From assembly GCA_029210085.1 (NCBI GenBank), contig JARGPP010000012.1:1-53030 (forward strand): a DNA stretch of 53,030 bases. Direction: 5' to 3'. The position numbers and the translations under genes were made by a program. Shown here in pieces: positions 43,120-52,727 of this stretch. The stretch comes from Legionellaceae bacterium (GTDB lineage Bacteria > Pseudomonadota > Gammaproteobacteria > Legionellales > Legionellaceae). Below the pieces are notes generated by a model, which saw only the letters and a list, made by a program, of their open reading frames with translations, was not told where the DNA came from and ran no database searches. Within the stretch, counting starts at the first letter, position 1. Each line of letters opens with the position of its first letter.

Positions 43120-45455
43120 GACGAGGTGTTGAGTCACGTCATGAGGTTGATCCAACGCGATTGTTGCGAGATATCCGTACGCCTGGTGAACGAATCGCTG
43201 ATTTTTTTTCTGATTCATCGAATGTTGCTATTACATTAATGACCTTGGCTGTGATTGGATATGTTTTTCCTGTGGCTGGGATGTTTATGCTAATTTTGGG
43301 TGTGAGTATGTATTTTTATACTTCAACTCGCAAACAGAAATTGCCGTTTAGGCTGCCGATGGTCGCAAAGACTAAAGATTATAATGATTTGATCCCTGGC
43401 ATTAAAAAACCTTACATGGCGCGCGGCATTACTTATTTTGGTAATGATATTAAAAATAGTGAAGAACTTTGGTTTGCAAATGAGGATATGCGAACACATG
43501 CTTTAATTTTTGGTTCTACAGGGAGTGGTAAAACAGAAGCGTTGGTCTCAATTGCGTATAATGCGTTGGTCCAAGGAAGTGGGTTCATTTATGTGGATGG
43601 AAAAGGAGATAACTCACTTTATGCGAAAGTCTTCTCTATGGTACGAAGTATGGGCCGGGAAGATGATTTATTGCTCATTAATTTTATGACAGGGGCGCGT
43701 GATATTGTTGGGCCTCAGAAAAGCCGTTTATCGAATACATTAAATCCTTTTTGCCAAGGTTCTTCTAGCATGTTGACACAGCTTGTTGTGAATTTAATGG
43801 GGAGTTCTAGCCAAGGGGGTGATGGGGATATGTGGAAGGGGCGTGCCATTGCATTTGTTGAAGCATTGATGCGTTTATTAGTTTATATGCGGGATGAAGG
43901 TGCTATTTTACTTGATGCTAATAATATTCGAAATTATTTTGATATACAGCGTCTTGAATCGATTGTAATTGATAAAGTTTTTCCGCGTGACGATCAAGAG
44001 AGTGTTAATATTGAGTTAGCACCTAAATTAGTGACAGATCCATTACGAAATTACCTCATGACCTTACCCGGTTACAACAAAGAGAAAAAAGGGAAGCAAG
44101 TCTCACAGGTTCTTGAGCAACATGGTTTTATTACAATGCAGCTGGTGCGAAGCTTTTCTTCATTAGCGGATACATATGGGCATATTATTAGAACAAATCT
44201 AGCTGAAGTCGATTTTAAAGACGTGGTGTTAAATCGGCGCATTTTGGTCGTATTATTACCTGCCTTAGAAAAGTCACCAGATGAGCTTGCAAATTTAGGC
44301 AAGATTATTGTGGCATCGTTGAAAGCAATGATGGCAGCAGGGCTTGGTGATGAAGTGGAGGGTGAGTATCGCGATGTTATTGAACGAAAGCCCACAACAG
44401 CACCTACTCCTTATATGTGTATTTTAGATGAGTATGGGTATTATGCTGTGCAAGGGTTTGCTGTGGTGCCAGCACAAGCACGTTCGCTTGGATTTTCAGC
44501 TATTTTTGCAGGACAAGATTTGCCTGCATTTCAAAAAACTTCAAAAGAAGAAGCTGCATCTATTGGAGCAAATACAAATATTAAAATTTGTATGAAGCTT
44601 GAGGATCCAACAGAAACCTGGGACTTTTTCACAAAAACAGCAGGTGAGGCATATGTAACAAAAGTGGATTCTTTTCAAACAAAAGATACAAGTGTGGCAA
44701 ATACTTATCAAGATACAAAAAGCTCTTCGTTTGAAAAACGTGCTCGAATCGATTTATTAGACTTAAAAGAGCAGACAGAGGGTGAAGCACATATTTTCTT
44801 TCGTTCTCAAGTGATTCGAGCCAAAATGTTTTACGCAAACCCTAAGCCTGTTTCGCGTTTAAAAGTAAATCAGTTTTTGAAAGTAGAGCCGCCATCGGAC
44901 TCATATTTGGCTAAATTACAGGACCAAATGAAATTATTTCAATCTGTTATTGAGGAAGGTGACTTAACGATTAGAATGGTCTCTAAGGATGATGAAATTC
45001 CACAGGTTGCAACTTTACTTCGAGGGGCAAAAGAAACTGATCCGATGGAGCGAGGCGTTGCCGCACTTTTAGCTTTTCATAAGCGTAATGAACCTGAAGA
45101 AGTCGAAGCTTTATTTGATGAAACACCACTTGAAAATATTACAATATTTAGTGCGTTACGCGAGTTGCCGATAGGCACACCTCCTGTTTTAGCACCAGAC
45201 TTGGAGTTGTTTTCAGCACCTTTATTACCGATTCAAGAAGCACGCGACTATTTAATTAGTATTGGTCAACTGTCGGGTGAAAAAGATAAATTGGCCGGTG
45301 CTGTTGCTAATGAAATCATTAAAGATTTACAAATGGCAACAAATTATCCTCCAGAGCATCATATCCTAATGCAAGCACCTGAATTAACGGATTCAATTAG
45401 AATGCTTATACAGCGTATCAATGAAGCAAGAGACGAAGCTTCTAAAAATAAGTGA
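43116..45455 (+). CDS. icmO: Dot/Icm coupling ATPase IcmO (DotL)
   Basis: A 779-residue VirD4/TraG-type ATPase. Two membrane segments lie at about 38-68; Walker A is GSTGSGKTE (133-141) and Walker B is MCILDEYGYY at about 430. The C-terminal extension beyond residue 590 holds the region that in Legionella binds IcmS, IcmW and LvgA (for example QLSGEKDKLAGAVANEIIKDLQ). It recruits effectors and energises transfer. It is followed by 110 bases of AT-rich DNA before icmN. Confidence 0.95.
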   Translation: MRRGVESRHEVDPTRLLRDIRTPGERIADFFSDSSNVAITLMTLAVIGYVFPVAGMFMLILGVSMYFYTSTRKQKLPFRLPMVAKTKDYNDLIPGIKKPYMARGITYFGNDIKNSEELWFANEDMRTHALIFGSTGSGKTEALVSIAYNALVQGSGFIYVDGKGDNSLYAKVFSMVRSMGREDDLLLINFMTGARDIVGPQKSRLSNTLNPFCQGSSSMLTQLVVNLMGSSSQGGDGDMWKGRAIAFVEALMRLLVYMRDEGAILLDANNIRNYFDIQRLESIVIDKVFPRDDQESVNIELAPKLVTDPLRNYLMTLPGYNKEKKGKQVSQVLEQHGFITMQLVRSFSSLADTYGHIIRTNLAEVDFKDVVLNRRILVVLLPALEKSPDELANLGKIIVASLKAMMAAGLGDEVEGEYRDVIERKPTTAPTPYMCILDEYGYYAVQGFAVVPAQARSLGFSAIFAGQDLPAFQKTSKEEAASIGANTNIKICMKLEDPTETWDFFTKTAGEAYVTKVDSFQTKDTSVANTYQDTKSSSFEKRARIDLLDLKEQTEGEAHIFFRSQVIRAKMFYANPKPVSRLKVNQFLKVEPPSDSYLAKLQDQMKLFQSVIEEGDLTIRMVSKDDEIPQVATLLRGAKETDPMERGVAALLAFHKRNEPEEVEALFDETPLENITIFSALRELPIGTPPVLAPDLELFSAPLLPIQEARDYLISIGQLSGEKDKLAGAVANEIIKDLQMATNYPPEHHILMQAPELTDSIRMLIQRINEARDEASKNK

Positions 45456-45565
45456 AAGTGATCAAATTAAGTTTAAAAATATATTTAAATCATAATGATA
45501 CTTGTCTCCTTTCGCGTTGTGTGTTTTTATGGTTAATATCTGATGATCAATGAGGGTGTACATTC

Positions 45566-46138
45566 GTGTTGAGTCGATACATTTTTGACAGACTTGGCAA
45601 ATTGCCCAATCAATTGATACTAATTTTTTGTGTGTTTCTTAGTGCTTGTCAATCCACTCCTACGCCTAGTATTATTCGAGATGAAGCGATATTGCCGCAA
45701 CAGGTTGCTTTGGGTGATAGCGAAATAATGGCTTTAGAAAAACGCCTAACAGAAAGAGGTGTTCAAATTGTCTCAGTGGGACAAGATTACCTCTTGAGTA
45801 TTTCAGCCTTATCCTTGTTTGGTGACCAATCCCCTCGATTAACTTGGGAGTCTTATGATGAACTGAATGAGGTCGCATGTTATTTAAGGCAATTTAGGAA
45901 AGTTGCTGTAGATATAACGGCCTATACGAGCCGTTATGTATCAACAAAACGTGAGTATGCATTATCAGAAGCACGTGCAGAAGCAGTTGCAAACTATTTA
46001 TGGTCTCAGGGAGTTGATGCACGCTTGCTCTTTACACAAGGAAAAGGGAGTGATAAACCTATCGTGTCAGCAGCTCGTGCAGGCGACAAATCACCGAATG
46101 CACGGATTGAGATTACCTTCAGACGAGCTGTGGTTTAA
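45566..46138 (+). CDS. icmN: Dot/Icm outer-membrane lipoprotein IcmN (DotK)
   Basis: A 190-residue protein with a signal peptide and lipobox FLSAC (lipidated Cys at about 28), then an OmpA-like peptidoglycan-binding domain (VDITAYTSRYVSTKREYALSEARAEAVANYL, SPNARIEITF). DotK is a peripheral part of the outer-membrane core complex. It starts with GTG at 45566, after GAGGGTG. It may have its own promoter, because the icmO-icmN gap is the widest within this part of the cluster. Confidence 0.92.
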   Translation: MLSRYIFDRLGKLPNQLILIFCVFLSACQSTPTPSIIRDEAILPQQVALGDSEIMALEKRLTERGVQIVSVGQDYLLSISALSLFGDQSPRLTWESYDELNEVACYLRQFRKVAVDITAYTSRYVSTKREYALSEARAEAVANYLWSQGVDARLLFTQGKGSDKPIVSAARAGDKSPNARIEITFRRAVV

Positions 46139-46159
46139 TAGTGAACAGTAGGGGGTGGC

Positions 46160-46444
46160 ATGCGGCGTGAAGTTTGGCGTTTGATGATAAATTCGAAGCG
46201 ATTTTATGTTGGAACGTTTCGTTTTGCTGAAACAGCACTTGTGTTCTCTCTATTAATCAGCGTATTGTTAGGATTAGGTTTGTTTTATGTATATGTGCAT
46301 ATTCCAGAGCGTCATTATTATGCCACTAATGGTGAAGTTCCGCCTACAGAATTGACGGCGATGGATGCGCCTAATGAGACAGCAATACCTTTGTTAGCAG
46401 CTGATCCAGATATTGACGACGATGAGAAGTTAATTCCGAAATAA
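46160..46444 (+). CDS. icmM: Dot/Icm protein IcmM (DotJ)
   Basis: A 94-residue protein with one transmembrane segment at about 28-48 (LVFSLLISVLLGLGLFYVYVH), then a short periplasmic tail (PERHYYATNGEVPPTELTAMDAPN). The tail motif resembles the post-membrane region of IcmL, of which IcmM is a shortened paralogue, and the two partner in the inner membrane in Legionella. Position between icmN and icmL confirms the call. GGGGGTGGC precedes the ATG. Confidence 0.9.
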   Translation: MRREVWRLMINSKRFYVGTFRFAETALVFSLLISVLLGLGLFYVYVHIPERHYYATNGEVPPTELTAMDAPNETAIPLLAADPDIDDDEKLIPK

Positions 46445-46456
46445 AGAGAGGATTCC

Positions 46457-47098
46457 ATGGCAGAAGACGCCTTGACCGCAGTTAAATTGAGAAATAAATT
46501 TTATCGGGATGGTCAACGTAAAGTAATATTTATTTTATTACTTTCTATTATTGTCAATTTTTTGATGATTTCACTTTTGGTGTATCTCTTAACACATCCA
46601 CCGACGCCTAAATATTTTGCAACGAGTATTAACGGACGTATCACGCCCCTATTTGCACTGGATGAGCCGAATCAATCGGACTCTGCAGTGTTGCAATGGA
46701 CCAATCAAGCAGCGATTGCCGCATTTACTTATAACTTTGTAAATTATAGAACAGAGTTACAAGCTTCATCAGGATTTTTTACTTCAGCAGGTTGGACACA
46801 GTTTTTGAATGCTTTAGAAGATTCTAATAACTTGGATGCAGTAAAAGCGAAAAAATTAATTGTATCAGCTGTTGCAACCAGTGCACCGATTATATTACAA
46901 AAAGGGTTGTTAAATGGTCGTTACTCGTGGCGTGTGCAGATGCCTATTCTTGTGACTTATCAAAGTGCGAGTGAGTTTTCACAGCAGCGTAATGTCGTAA
47001 CCATTTTGGTGACACGTATTTCTACGTTGAACTCACCAAGAGGTATTGGAATTTCACAGTTTGTGGTTGGGCCTGCGATGAGTGGAGTGGATGGTTAA
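46457..47098 (+). CDS. icmL: Dot/Icm protein IcmL (DotI)
   Basis: A 213-residue protein with a cytoplasmic tail, one membrane segment at about 25-45 (IFILLLSIIVNFLMISLLVYLL), then YFATSINGRITPLFALDEPNQSD and a periplasmic TraM/VirB8-like domain (FTYNFVNYRTELQASSGFFTSAGWTQFLNAL). DotI and DotJ form an inner-membrane complex essential for secretion. The stop TAA shares its last A with the icmK start. Confidence 0.94.
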   Translation: MAEDALTAVKLRNKFYRDGQRKVIFILLLSIIVNFLMISLLVYLLTHPPTPKYFATSINGRITPLFALDEPNQSDSAVLQWTNQAAIAAFTYNFVNYRTELQASSGFFTSAGWTQFLNALEDSNNLDAVKAKKLIVSAVATSAPIILQKGLLNGRYSWRVQMPILVTYQSASEFSQQRNVVTILVTRISTLNSPRGIGISQFVVGPAMSGVDG

Positions 47099-48162
47099 TG
47101 AGAATAGCCTGGAAACAAAAGAAAGTGTTGTTTTTGCTGATAATCAGTTGCTTCTTTTCAACATTTGCATGGTGTGCTGAAAAAGAAGATTCTGCGCAGC
47201 AAGCACTTGATCAACTGCGTATGTTACAGCAACGACTTGGAACAAAGGATAGTCCCGAAGGTGCTTCTTCAGGAAATTCTGAAAGTTCAAAACAAGCCAG
47301 TAAACCCCCTTCTAGAAAAGCACGGGCACAACAGAGTCGTTCTTTAAAAGGTAAAGGGAATGATGCCATTATGAGTGCGTCCGATGAGAGCATGATTAAT
47401 GAACTAGCATTTGATGAGGTAAAACGGCAATTATTTCCTTTATCACCCGAGCAAACAGTAAAAGTTAAAAAGTGGTATCACGACGATGAATATGCACAAG
47501 CAACGTCGGCTGAAACGCCGCCTAAACCGACAGCAACGTCACAATTTGTGAACTTATCACCTGGGTCAACACCTCCTGTAATTCGTTTATCACAGGGCTT
47601 TGTATCTTCGCTGGTGTTTCTTGATTCAACGGGTGCTCCCTGGCCGATTGCAGCTTATGATTTAGGAGACCCAAATGCTTTTAATATTCAATGGGATAAG
47701 GTGAGTAATACCTTGATGATTCAGGCGAGTAAATTGTATACCTATGGTAATTTAGCGGTTCGATTGCGAGGTTTAAACACGCCCGTAATGCTTACATTGA
47801 TTCCCGGGCAGAAAGCAGTCGATTATCGAGTGGATTTACGTGTTCAAGGATATGGACCTAATGCGAAACAAATGCCAATGGGGGCAAATATTCCACCATC
47901 TGCAAGTGATGTACTATTACATGTGCTTGATGGGGTCCCCCCTGCAGGCAGCACACGCCTTGTTGTGAGTGGTGGAGATGCACAAGCTTGGATGTTAAAT
48001 AGTAGAATGTTTATCCGAACGAATTTGACCATTTTGTCTCCTGGATGGATTGGCAGCATGACCAGTGCAGATGGCACACATGCCTATGAAATGCATAAAT
48101 CGCCTGTGCTACTTGTTTCATGGCATGGAAAAGTGATGCAGCTTAAGGTAGAAGGGTTATAA
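47098..48162 (+). CDS. icmK: Dot/Icm outer-membrane core protein IcmK (DotH)
   Basis: A 354-residue secreted protein with a signal peptide (KKVLFLLIISCFFSTFAWCA; cleavage likely near residue 27). A Gln/Ser-rich linker follows, then the DotH domain with PVIRLSQGFVSSLVFLDSTGAPWPIAAYDLGDPNAFNI and, near the end, a VirB9-like beta domain (SPGWIGSMTSADGTHAYEMHKSPVLL). DotH with DotC, DotD and DotG builds the outer-membrane core; dotC and dotD are not in this window. Confidence 0.94.
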   Translation: MRIAWKQKKVLFLLIISCFFSTFAWCAEKEDSAQQALDQLRMLQQRLGTKDSPEGASSGNSESSKQASKPPSRKARAQQSRSLKGKGNDAIMSASDESMINELAFDEVKRQLFPLSPEQTVKVKKWYHDDEYAQATSAETPPKPTATSQFVNLSPGSTPPVIRLSQGFVSSLVFLDSTGAPWPIAAYDLGDPNAFNIQWDKVSNTLMIQASKLYTYGNLAVRLRGLNTPVMLTLIPGQKAVDYRVDLRVQGYGPNAKQMPMGANIPPSASDVLLHVLDGVPPAGSTRLVVSGGDAQAWMLNSRMFIRTNLTILSPGWIGSMTSADGTHAYEMHKSPVLLVSWHGKVMQLKVEGL

Positions 48163-48166
48163 CACC

Positions 48167-51100
48167 ATGGCCGGAAAAAAAGAAAATATAAAAGCGCTTT
48201 TTTCAAACACACGGACACGTGTGATTATTTTATTCACGGTCATTTTGTTATTGGCCAGTGTTGTGATTGGCGTGATAAAAATTAGGGCTTTTAATCAAAG
48301 CAATGTTAAGTCGACAGCAAATGTGAAAAAAGTGCCGACTGGCATACGCTCAATTCCAGGTAGTTTAAATCAAACAGCACAGTATGCGACGCTTCAAAAT
48401 AAGCAGAACATTGATCAAGCAGAATCTGCGACTAAAAGTGGTGCGAGTGCTATTCCAACAATCATTAAGACACAAGCATTTGGAGAGGGTGTTGATTTGG
48501 TTGGACCTCAATATGGAGAAGGTGGTGCTGGATTTACGACTTTATCGCGAGCTAATTTGATGGGAGGCGAAAAAAGTTTATGGACACAACAGCTTCAAAC
48601 AGAGCATTGCAGTAGTGCTGTAATTAAAGAAATTGCTGATAAAGGCGCAACACTGACTGATTTGCGAGAAGGGTGCAATTGCTGCCAGTTGAGACAATAT
48701 GGCTATACACTTCCAGATTTAAATCCAGTTTGTTCGTGCACAGAACTGAAAGCTGCGGGATTTACAGCACGTGAAATGAAAGTAGCAGGTTATTCTGTGG
48801 GACGGTTGAAGCGTTGTGGCTTTTCTGCTTGTGAGACGCGAGGAGCAGGATTTAGTGCTGAGGACATGAAGGATGGTGGCTTTACCAATGGAGAACTGAA
48901 AGGTGCCGGTTTTTCTGATGCCGCAATTGAAGCTGCGAATGGGCTACCCGCTGGTATTTCGATGGATGATGTGCGTAAAGCAGGCTGTGATCCTGAAAAA
49001 TTAAGAGCACTGCGTGAGCGCGGTGTGAGTGCAGCAGCAATACAACGTATTAGTGCTTGTAGTTTGAAGCAATTGAAAGAAGCAGGTTTCACTGCTGATG
49101 AATTGCGAAGAGCCGGTGCGAGTGCAGCAGCACTTAGAGCAGCAGGTTTTAGTCCTGAAGCGTTAAAAAAAGCAGGTTATAGTGCGCGTGAATTGATGAA
49201 TGCAGGGTTTTCTCCGGAAGAGCTAAAAGCAGCAGGATTTTCAGCCGAAGAAATTGAAAAAGGACAAGATGGTTTACCACCAGGCGTTACTGTTGCTCAA
49301 CTGAGAAAGGCTGGGTGCTCTGTTGAGGCGATAAAGCGTGAGCGTCTTGCTGGTGTGAGTGCAAAGGCCATTCGACAAAGTGCAGGATGTAGTGCTGTAG
49401 CGCTTAAAGCTGCAGGCTTTACGGATAGTGACTTGGCGAATGCAGGTTTACAGCCTGTTGATGAAAAAACGATTCGAGCAGCAGGATGTGATCCTGAGAA
49501 GCTGAAAGCGCTTCGTGCCTCAGGAGCTTCTGCGAAACAAATTCATGATTTAAATGGATGCTCTGCAGCACAATTGAAAGCCGCAGGATTTAGTGCTAAA
49601 GAGCTTGCCGATGCAGGATTTAGTGCCAAAGAGCTTGCCGATGCAGGTGTTGCTGCCATTGATGATGATGGTATTCGAGCAACAGGATGTGATCCTGAGA
49701 AGCTGAAAGCCCTTCGTGCCTCAGGGGTTTCTGCGAAAAAAATTCATGATTTGAGTGGGTGTTCTGCAGCACAATTAAAAGCGGCAGGATTTGGTGTGAA
49801 AGAGCTGGCTGATGCAGGATTTACACCGGCTGAACTTTTAGACGCAGGCTTTGATTCAGGCGCATTAAATAATGCGGGGCTTATTCCTGCTGGTGTAATT
49901 GCTGCAGGGCGAGAGAAAGGATGTAATGTTAAAGAGCTAAAAGCGGCAAGAAATTTAGGAGTTTCAGCCACGACGATTCGAGAAACACTCGGTTGTTCAG
50001 CAGAGGCAATGAAGGCTGCGGGTTATTCTGCGCAGGAGTTGAAGGATGCAGGCTTCAGTGCGGCTGAGCTAAAACGTGCCGGCTTTAGTCCTGAAGCGTT
50101 AAAAGCTGCAGGCTATTCCGCACAAGAGTTAAGAGATGCAGGCTATAGTGCCGCGGATCTAAAAAAAGCAGGTTTTAGTCCTGAAGAATTAAACGCTGCT
50201 GGTTTCTCCAAAGATGAACTGAAAGCAGCAGGTGTAACCGAGGCTGAATTAAAAGCACTTGGAGAAGCAGTTGAACCCTCTAAAAAAGTAGTGCCCGAGG
50301 TAATTGCACCTAAAAAAGATACAATTGATGCCACAAGTGGAAGTTCAATGACACGAATTCCATCTTTGGGTAGTGGTCAAAAAGGTGCTTCTAAAAATAC
50401 TAAATCAGACACAAAGCAGCTGCAAGAATTGATGTCTCGTCAGCAAACACATATTTCAGATCAGCGTTATCAGGCTAAAGTGAAACAATTAAGTGGACGC
50501 ATGTTGTCAGCAGCAGGACAGGCGCTTCAAGGATGGAAAAATGTTTCGACGCAAGTATTTATTGCGGGTAGTGCAAAAGATGAAGACGATGATAAAGATG
50601 ACTCTCTCTCGGGTGGCTTGGGTGGCCGATCGAGCAAAAAAACATCAGCGTCTGAAGATGATGAAGCTGAAATGCAGGCTAAATCCACATTTATCAAAAC
50701 CGGTGATATCTTATTTGCAGTTTTAGATACATCTGTTAATACAGATGAACCGGGTCCTATTCTTGCGACAATTGTTTCAGGAAAGCTCAAAGGCTCGAAA
50801 ATTATTGGAAGTTTCACGTTGCCATCGAATGCCAACAAAATGGTTGTGACTTTTAATACACTTTCAATGCTAGGGGCAGATAAAACAATAGGAATTAATG
50901 CTTATGCGATTGATCCGAATACTGCACGTACAGCACTTGCGAGTCGGGTGAATCATCATTACTTGATGAGATATGGGTCTTTATTTGCATCGACTTTTTT
51001 AGCCGGCTTTAGTAGTGCTATTCAATCAGCAGATACCACAATTACGATTGGTGGTACGGGTGGAACAACAGATACAACAGTTCAAAATGGGATTAATCGC

Positions 51101-51253
51101 TCATTGCTTGAAAATGCACTCATTGGTTTAGGCGAAGTAGGTAAGGCATGGTCTGAAACAGCGCAAGAGTTAATGAATCGTCCAACAACGGTTGAGTTGT
51201 TCTCTGGCACAGGAATGGGGATCTTGTTTACACAGGATGTTCAGATAGGATAA
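48167..51253 (+). CDS. icmE: Dot/Icm core channel protein IcmE (DotG)
   Basis: A 1028-residue protein, close to the length of the Legionella and Coxiella proteins. It has a membrane segment at about 17-37, a linker, a long region of degenerate 10-residue repeats at about 145-700 (AAGFSAEELK-like), another linker with an acidic Asp/Glu patch, and a C-terminal VirB10/TrbI-like domain at about 800-1028 (KTGDILFAVLDTSVNTDEPGPILATIVSGKLKGSKIIGSF). DotG spans the envelope and forms the central channel. The repeat region holds many regularly placed Cys and nearly identical tandem units. Confidence 0.95.
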   Translation: MAGKKENIKALFSNTRTRVIILFTVILLLASVVIGVIKIRAFNQSNVKSTANVKKVPTGIRSIPGSLNQTAQYATLQNKQNIDQAESATKSGASAIPTIIKTQAFGEGVDLVGPQYGEGGAGFTTLSRANLMGGEKSLWTQQLQTEHCSSAVIKEIADKGATLTDLREGCNCCQLRQYGYTLPDLNPVCSCTELKAAGFTAREMKVAGYSVGRLKRCGFSACETRGAGFSAEDMKDGGFTNGELKGAGFSDAAIEAANGLPAGISMDDVRKAGCDPEKLRALRERGVSAAAIQRISACSLKQLKEAGFTADELRRAGASAAALRAAGFSPEALKKAGYSARELMNAGFSPEELKAAGFSAEEIEKGQDGLPPGVTVAQLRKAGCSVEAIKRERLAGVSAKAIRQSAGCSAVALKAAGFTDSDLANAGLQPVDEKTIRAAGCDPEKLKALRASGASAKQIHDLNGCSAAQLKAAGFSAKELADAGFSAKELADAGVAAIDDDGIRATGCDPEKLKALRASGVSAKKIHDLSGCSAAQLKAAGFGVKELADAGFTPAELLDAGFDSGALNNAGLIPAGVIAAGREKGCNVKELKAARNLGVSATTIRETLGCSAEAMKAAGYSAQELKDAGFSAAELKRAGFSPEALKAAGYSAQELRDAGYSAADLKKAGFSPEELNAAGFSKDELKAAGVTEAELKALGEAVEPSKKVVPEVIAPKKDTIDATSGSSMTRIPSLGSGQKGASKNTKSDTKQLQELMSRQQTHISDQRYQAKVKQLSGRMLSAAGQALQGWKNVSTQVFIAGSAKDEDDDKDDSLSGGLGGRSSKKTSASEDDEAEMQAKSTFIKTGDILFAVLDTSVNTDEPGPILATIVSGKLKGSKIIGSFTLPSNANKMVVTFNTLSMLGADKTIGINAYAIDPNTARTALASRVNHHYLMRYGSLFASTFLAGFSSAIQSADTTITIGGTGGTTDTTVQNGINRSLLENALIGLGEVGKAWSETAQELMNRPTTVELFSGTGMGILFTQDVQIG
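48601..50270 (+). repeat. degenerate 30-bp (10-residue) repeat array inside icmE
   Basis: The coded unit is roughly AGFSAEELKA, present dozens of times, with spaced Cys-containing variants such as AGCDPEKLKALRASG and GCSAAQLKAAGF. Two adjacent 30-bp units (49586-49615 and 49616-49645) differ at one base. A larger block at 49481-49620 recurs at 49682-49821 with a 201-bp (67-codon) offset. All lengths are multiples of three, so copy changes keep the frame. Confidence 0.85.
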
Positions 51254-51275
51254 TAACTTGGTGAGTAGGTGAGCT

Positions 51276-52130
51276 ATGGCAGATGATGGTCAAAATAATG
51301 ATCAAATGGGTGATGATGAATATCAATTTGCTGATCTTGATGCTTTAGGCTCGGATCAAGATGCTGTTTCGTTGCCAGAAGATGAGCCTCTTGAAGGTGC
51401 GCAGGATGGTGTATCTTCTCCTCCAGGAAGAGGGCGATTTGATAATTTAGATCCTAAAGTCGTGACCATGATTAGAAATGGTGCTATTTCGGTCGCGGCT
51501 CTTATCTTAGTTTTGGTGGTGTATAAAGGCTTGGGCTCCTTCTTTTCTTCAAAGTCAAAGACAGATACCAAGAAATTAACGCCTATGGCAACGACTACTC
51601 CGACCCGCAAGCCTACGTCGCAGGTACCTATACCTATTCGAACATCTACGTCTGCGAGTGATCGCGTATCAACTTCTTCCGAAGAGGCTGTTTCGGCTTT
51701 AAAGCAAGAGCAGAAGCGAGTGGATAGTGAGTTGTCAGTTATGCGAACGCAAATCAGTACACTGACTCAAAATGTAACAGATATCTCTGCAAAAATGACA
51801 GATGTGAAGCAAACAATGCTGGTTTTGAGTGAGCGTTTGGAGCAACAGTCTCAGCAAATGGCGCGTGTACAGTCGGTAAATCGAGCAAGACGTCAATCTT
51901 CGTCACAACCACCTGCACGTCGGAAACCTGCTGCACCAAAGCCAACTTACTCCATTCAAGCAATTATTCCAGGTCGTGCGTGGCTCATGTCTAATCAAGG
52001 AAAGACTTTAACAGTGAGTCGTGGCTCTGTTGTTCCTGGGTATGGTGCAGTACGTGTCATTAACTCTAAAGTTGGGCGTGTATTTACAAGTTCTGGGCGC
52101 GTGATTCAATTTAGTCAGGCGGACAGTTAG
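51276..52130 (+). CDS. icmG: Dot/Icm protein IcmG (DotF)
   Basis: A 284-residue protein with an acidic cytoplasmic tail (1-65), one transmembrane segment at about 68-85 (NGAISVAALILVLVVYKGLG), a Ser/Thr/Pro linker, a coiled coil at about 142-208 (LKQEQKRVDSELSVMRTQISTLTQNV) and a C-terminal beta domain (YSIQAIIPGRAWLMSNQGKTLTVSRGSVVPGYGAVRVI). DotF is an accessory inner-membrane part of the core. It sits 22 bases after icmE. Confidence 0.93.
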   Translation: MADDGQNNDQMGDDEYQFADLDALGSDQDAVSLPEDEPLEGAQDGVSSPPGRGRFDNLDPKVVTMIRNGAISVAALILVLVVYKGLGSFFSSKSKTDTKKLTPMATTTPTRKPTSQVPIPIRTSTSASDRVSTSSEEAVSALKQEQKRVDSELSVMRTQISTLTQNVTDISAKMTDVKQTMLVLSERLEQQSQQMARVQSVNRARRQSSSQPPARRKPAAPKPTYSIQAIIPGRAWLMSNQGKTLTVSRGSVVPGYGAVRVINSKVGRVFTSSGRVIQFSQADS

Positions 52131-52144
52131 GGGATATACAGGCA

Positions 52145-52681
52145 ATGGCTGATTCAAGTACGACAACAACAGTTCTTGTTAATTTAGCAAACTCATTGCT
52201 TCCTGTTCAAAATTTGATTTCAGGTGCTGCGTATTTGGTTGGTATTGCTTTTGCATTGAAGGCACTGTACAGCTTGAAAGTATATGGGGAAGCAAGAACG
52301 ATGCAAGCCTCTAGCTCCAGCATAAAAGAGCCTATCTTTTATTTGCTGGTTGCGGGGATGTTAATTTATTTCCCGACAGCTGTTGATATTATTATGAACA
52401 CCTCGTTTGGTTATACGAATATCTTGGCGTATGGAGATAGTGAAGTTGCAAGCTCAATGTTTGGTGGTGATAGTGATTTGGGTAATGCATTGGTTATTAT
52501 CTTTCAAACCATTGGATTATATGCTTTTACAAGAGGGTGGATTTTGATTGCGCGTGCAGCGTCGCAAGGGCAACCACCAGGAGGCACAGGAAAGGGGTTA
52601 ATGCATGTGTTTGGTGGGATATTAGCTGTGAATATTGTGGGAACAGTAGAAATGATTAATAATACACTTTTTGGCGGATAA
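52145..52681 (+). CDS. icmC: Dot/Icm protein IcmC (DotE)
   Basis: A 178-residue polytopic protein with hydrophobic segments at about 20-40 (ISGAAYLVGIAFALKALYSL), 60-80, 115-132 and 150-168. The stretches FALKALYSLKVYGE, KEPIFYLLVAGMLIYFPTAVDIIM and GLMHVFGGILAVNIVGTV match DotE. It is an inner-membrane part, related to DotP and DotV. AGGGGATATACAGGCA precedes the ATG. Confidence 0.92.
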   Translation: MADSSTTTTVLVNLANSLLPVQNLISGAAYLVGIAFALKALYSLKVYGEARTMQASSSSIKEPIFYLLVAGMLIYFPTAVDIIMNTSFGYTNILAYGDSEVASSMFGGDSDLGNALVIIFQTIGLYAFTRGWILIARAASQGQPPGGTGKGLMHVFGGILAVNIVGTVEMINNTLFGG

Positions 52682-52727
52682 TACTCATTGTGGTTGGAAA
52701 AGCTTAATGACTGATAGGGGAGCGAAC

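Noticed and set aside
48601..50270. CRISPR or non-coding tandem array
   Set aside because: The 30-bp periodicity is codon-based, lies in one continuous reading frame, and has no unique spacers; it encodes the DotG repeat domain.
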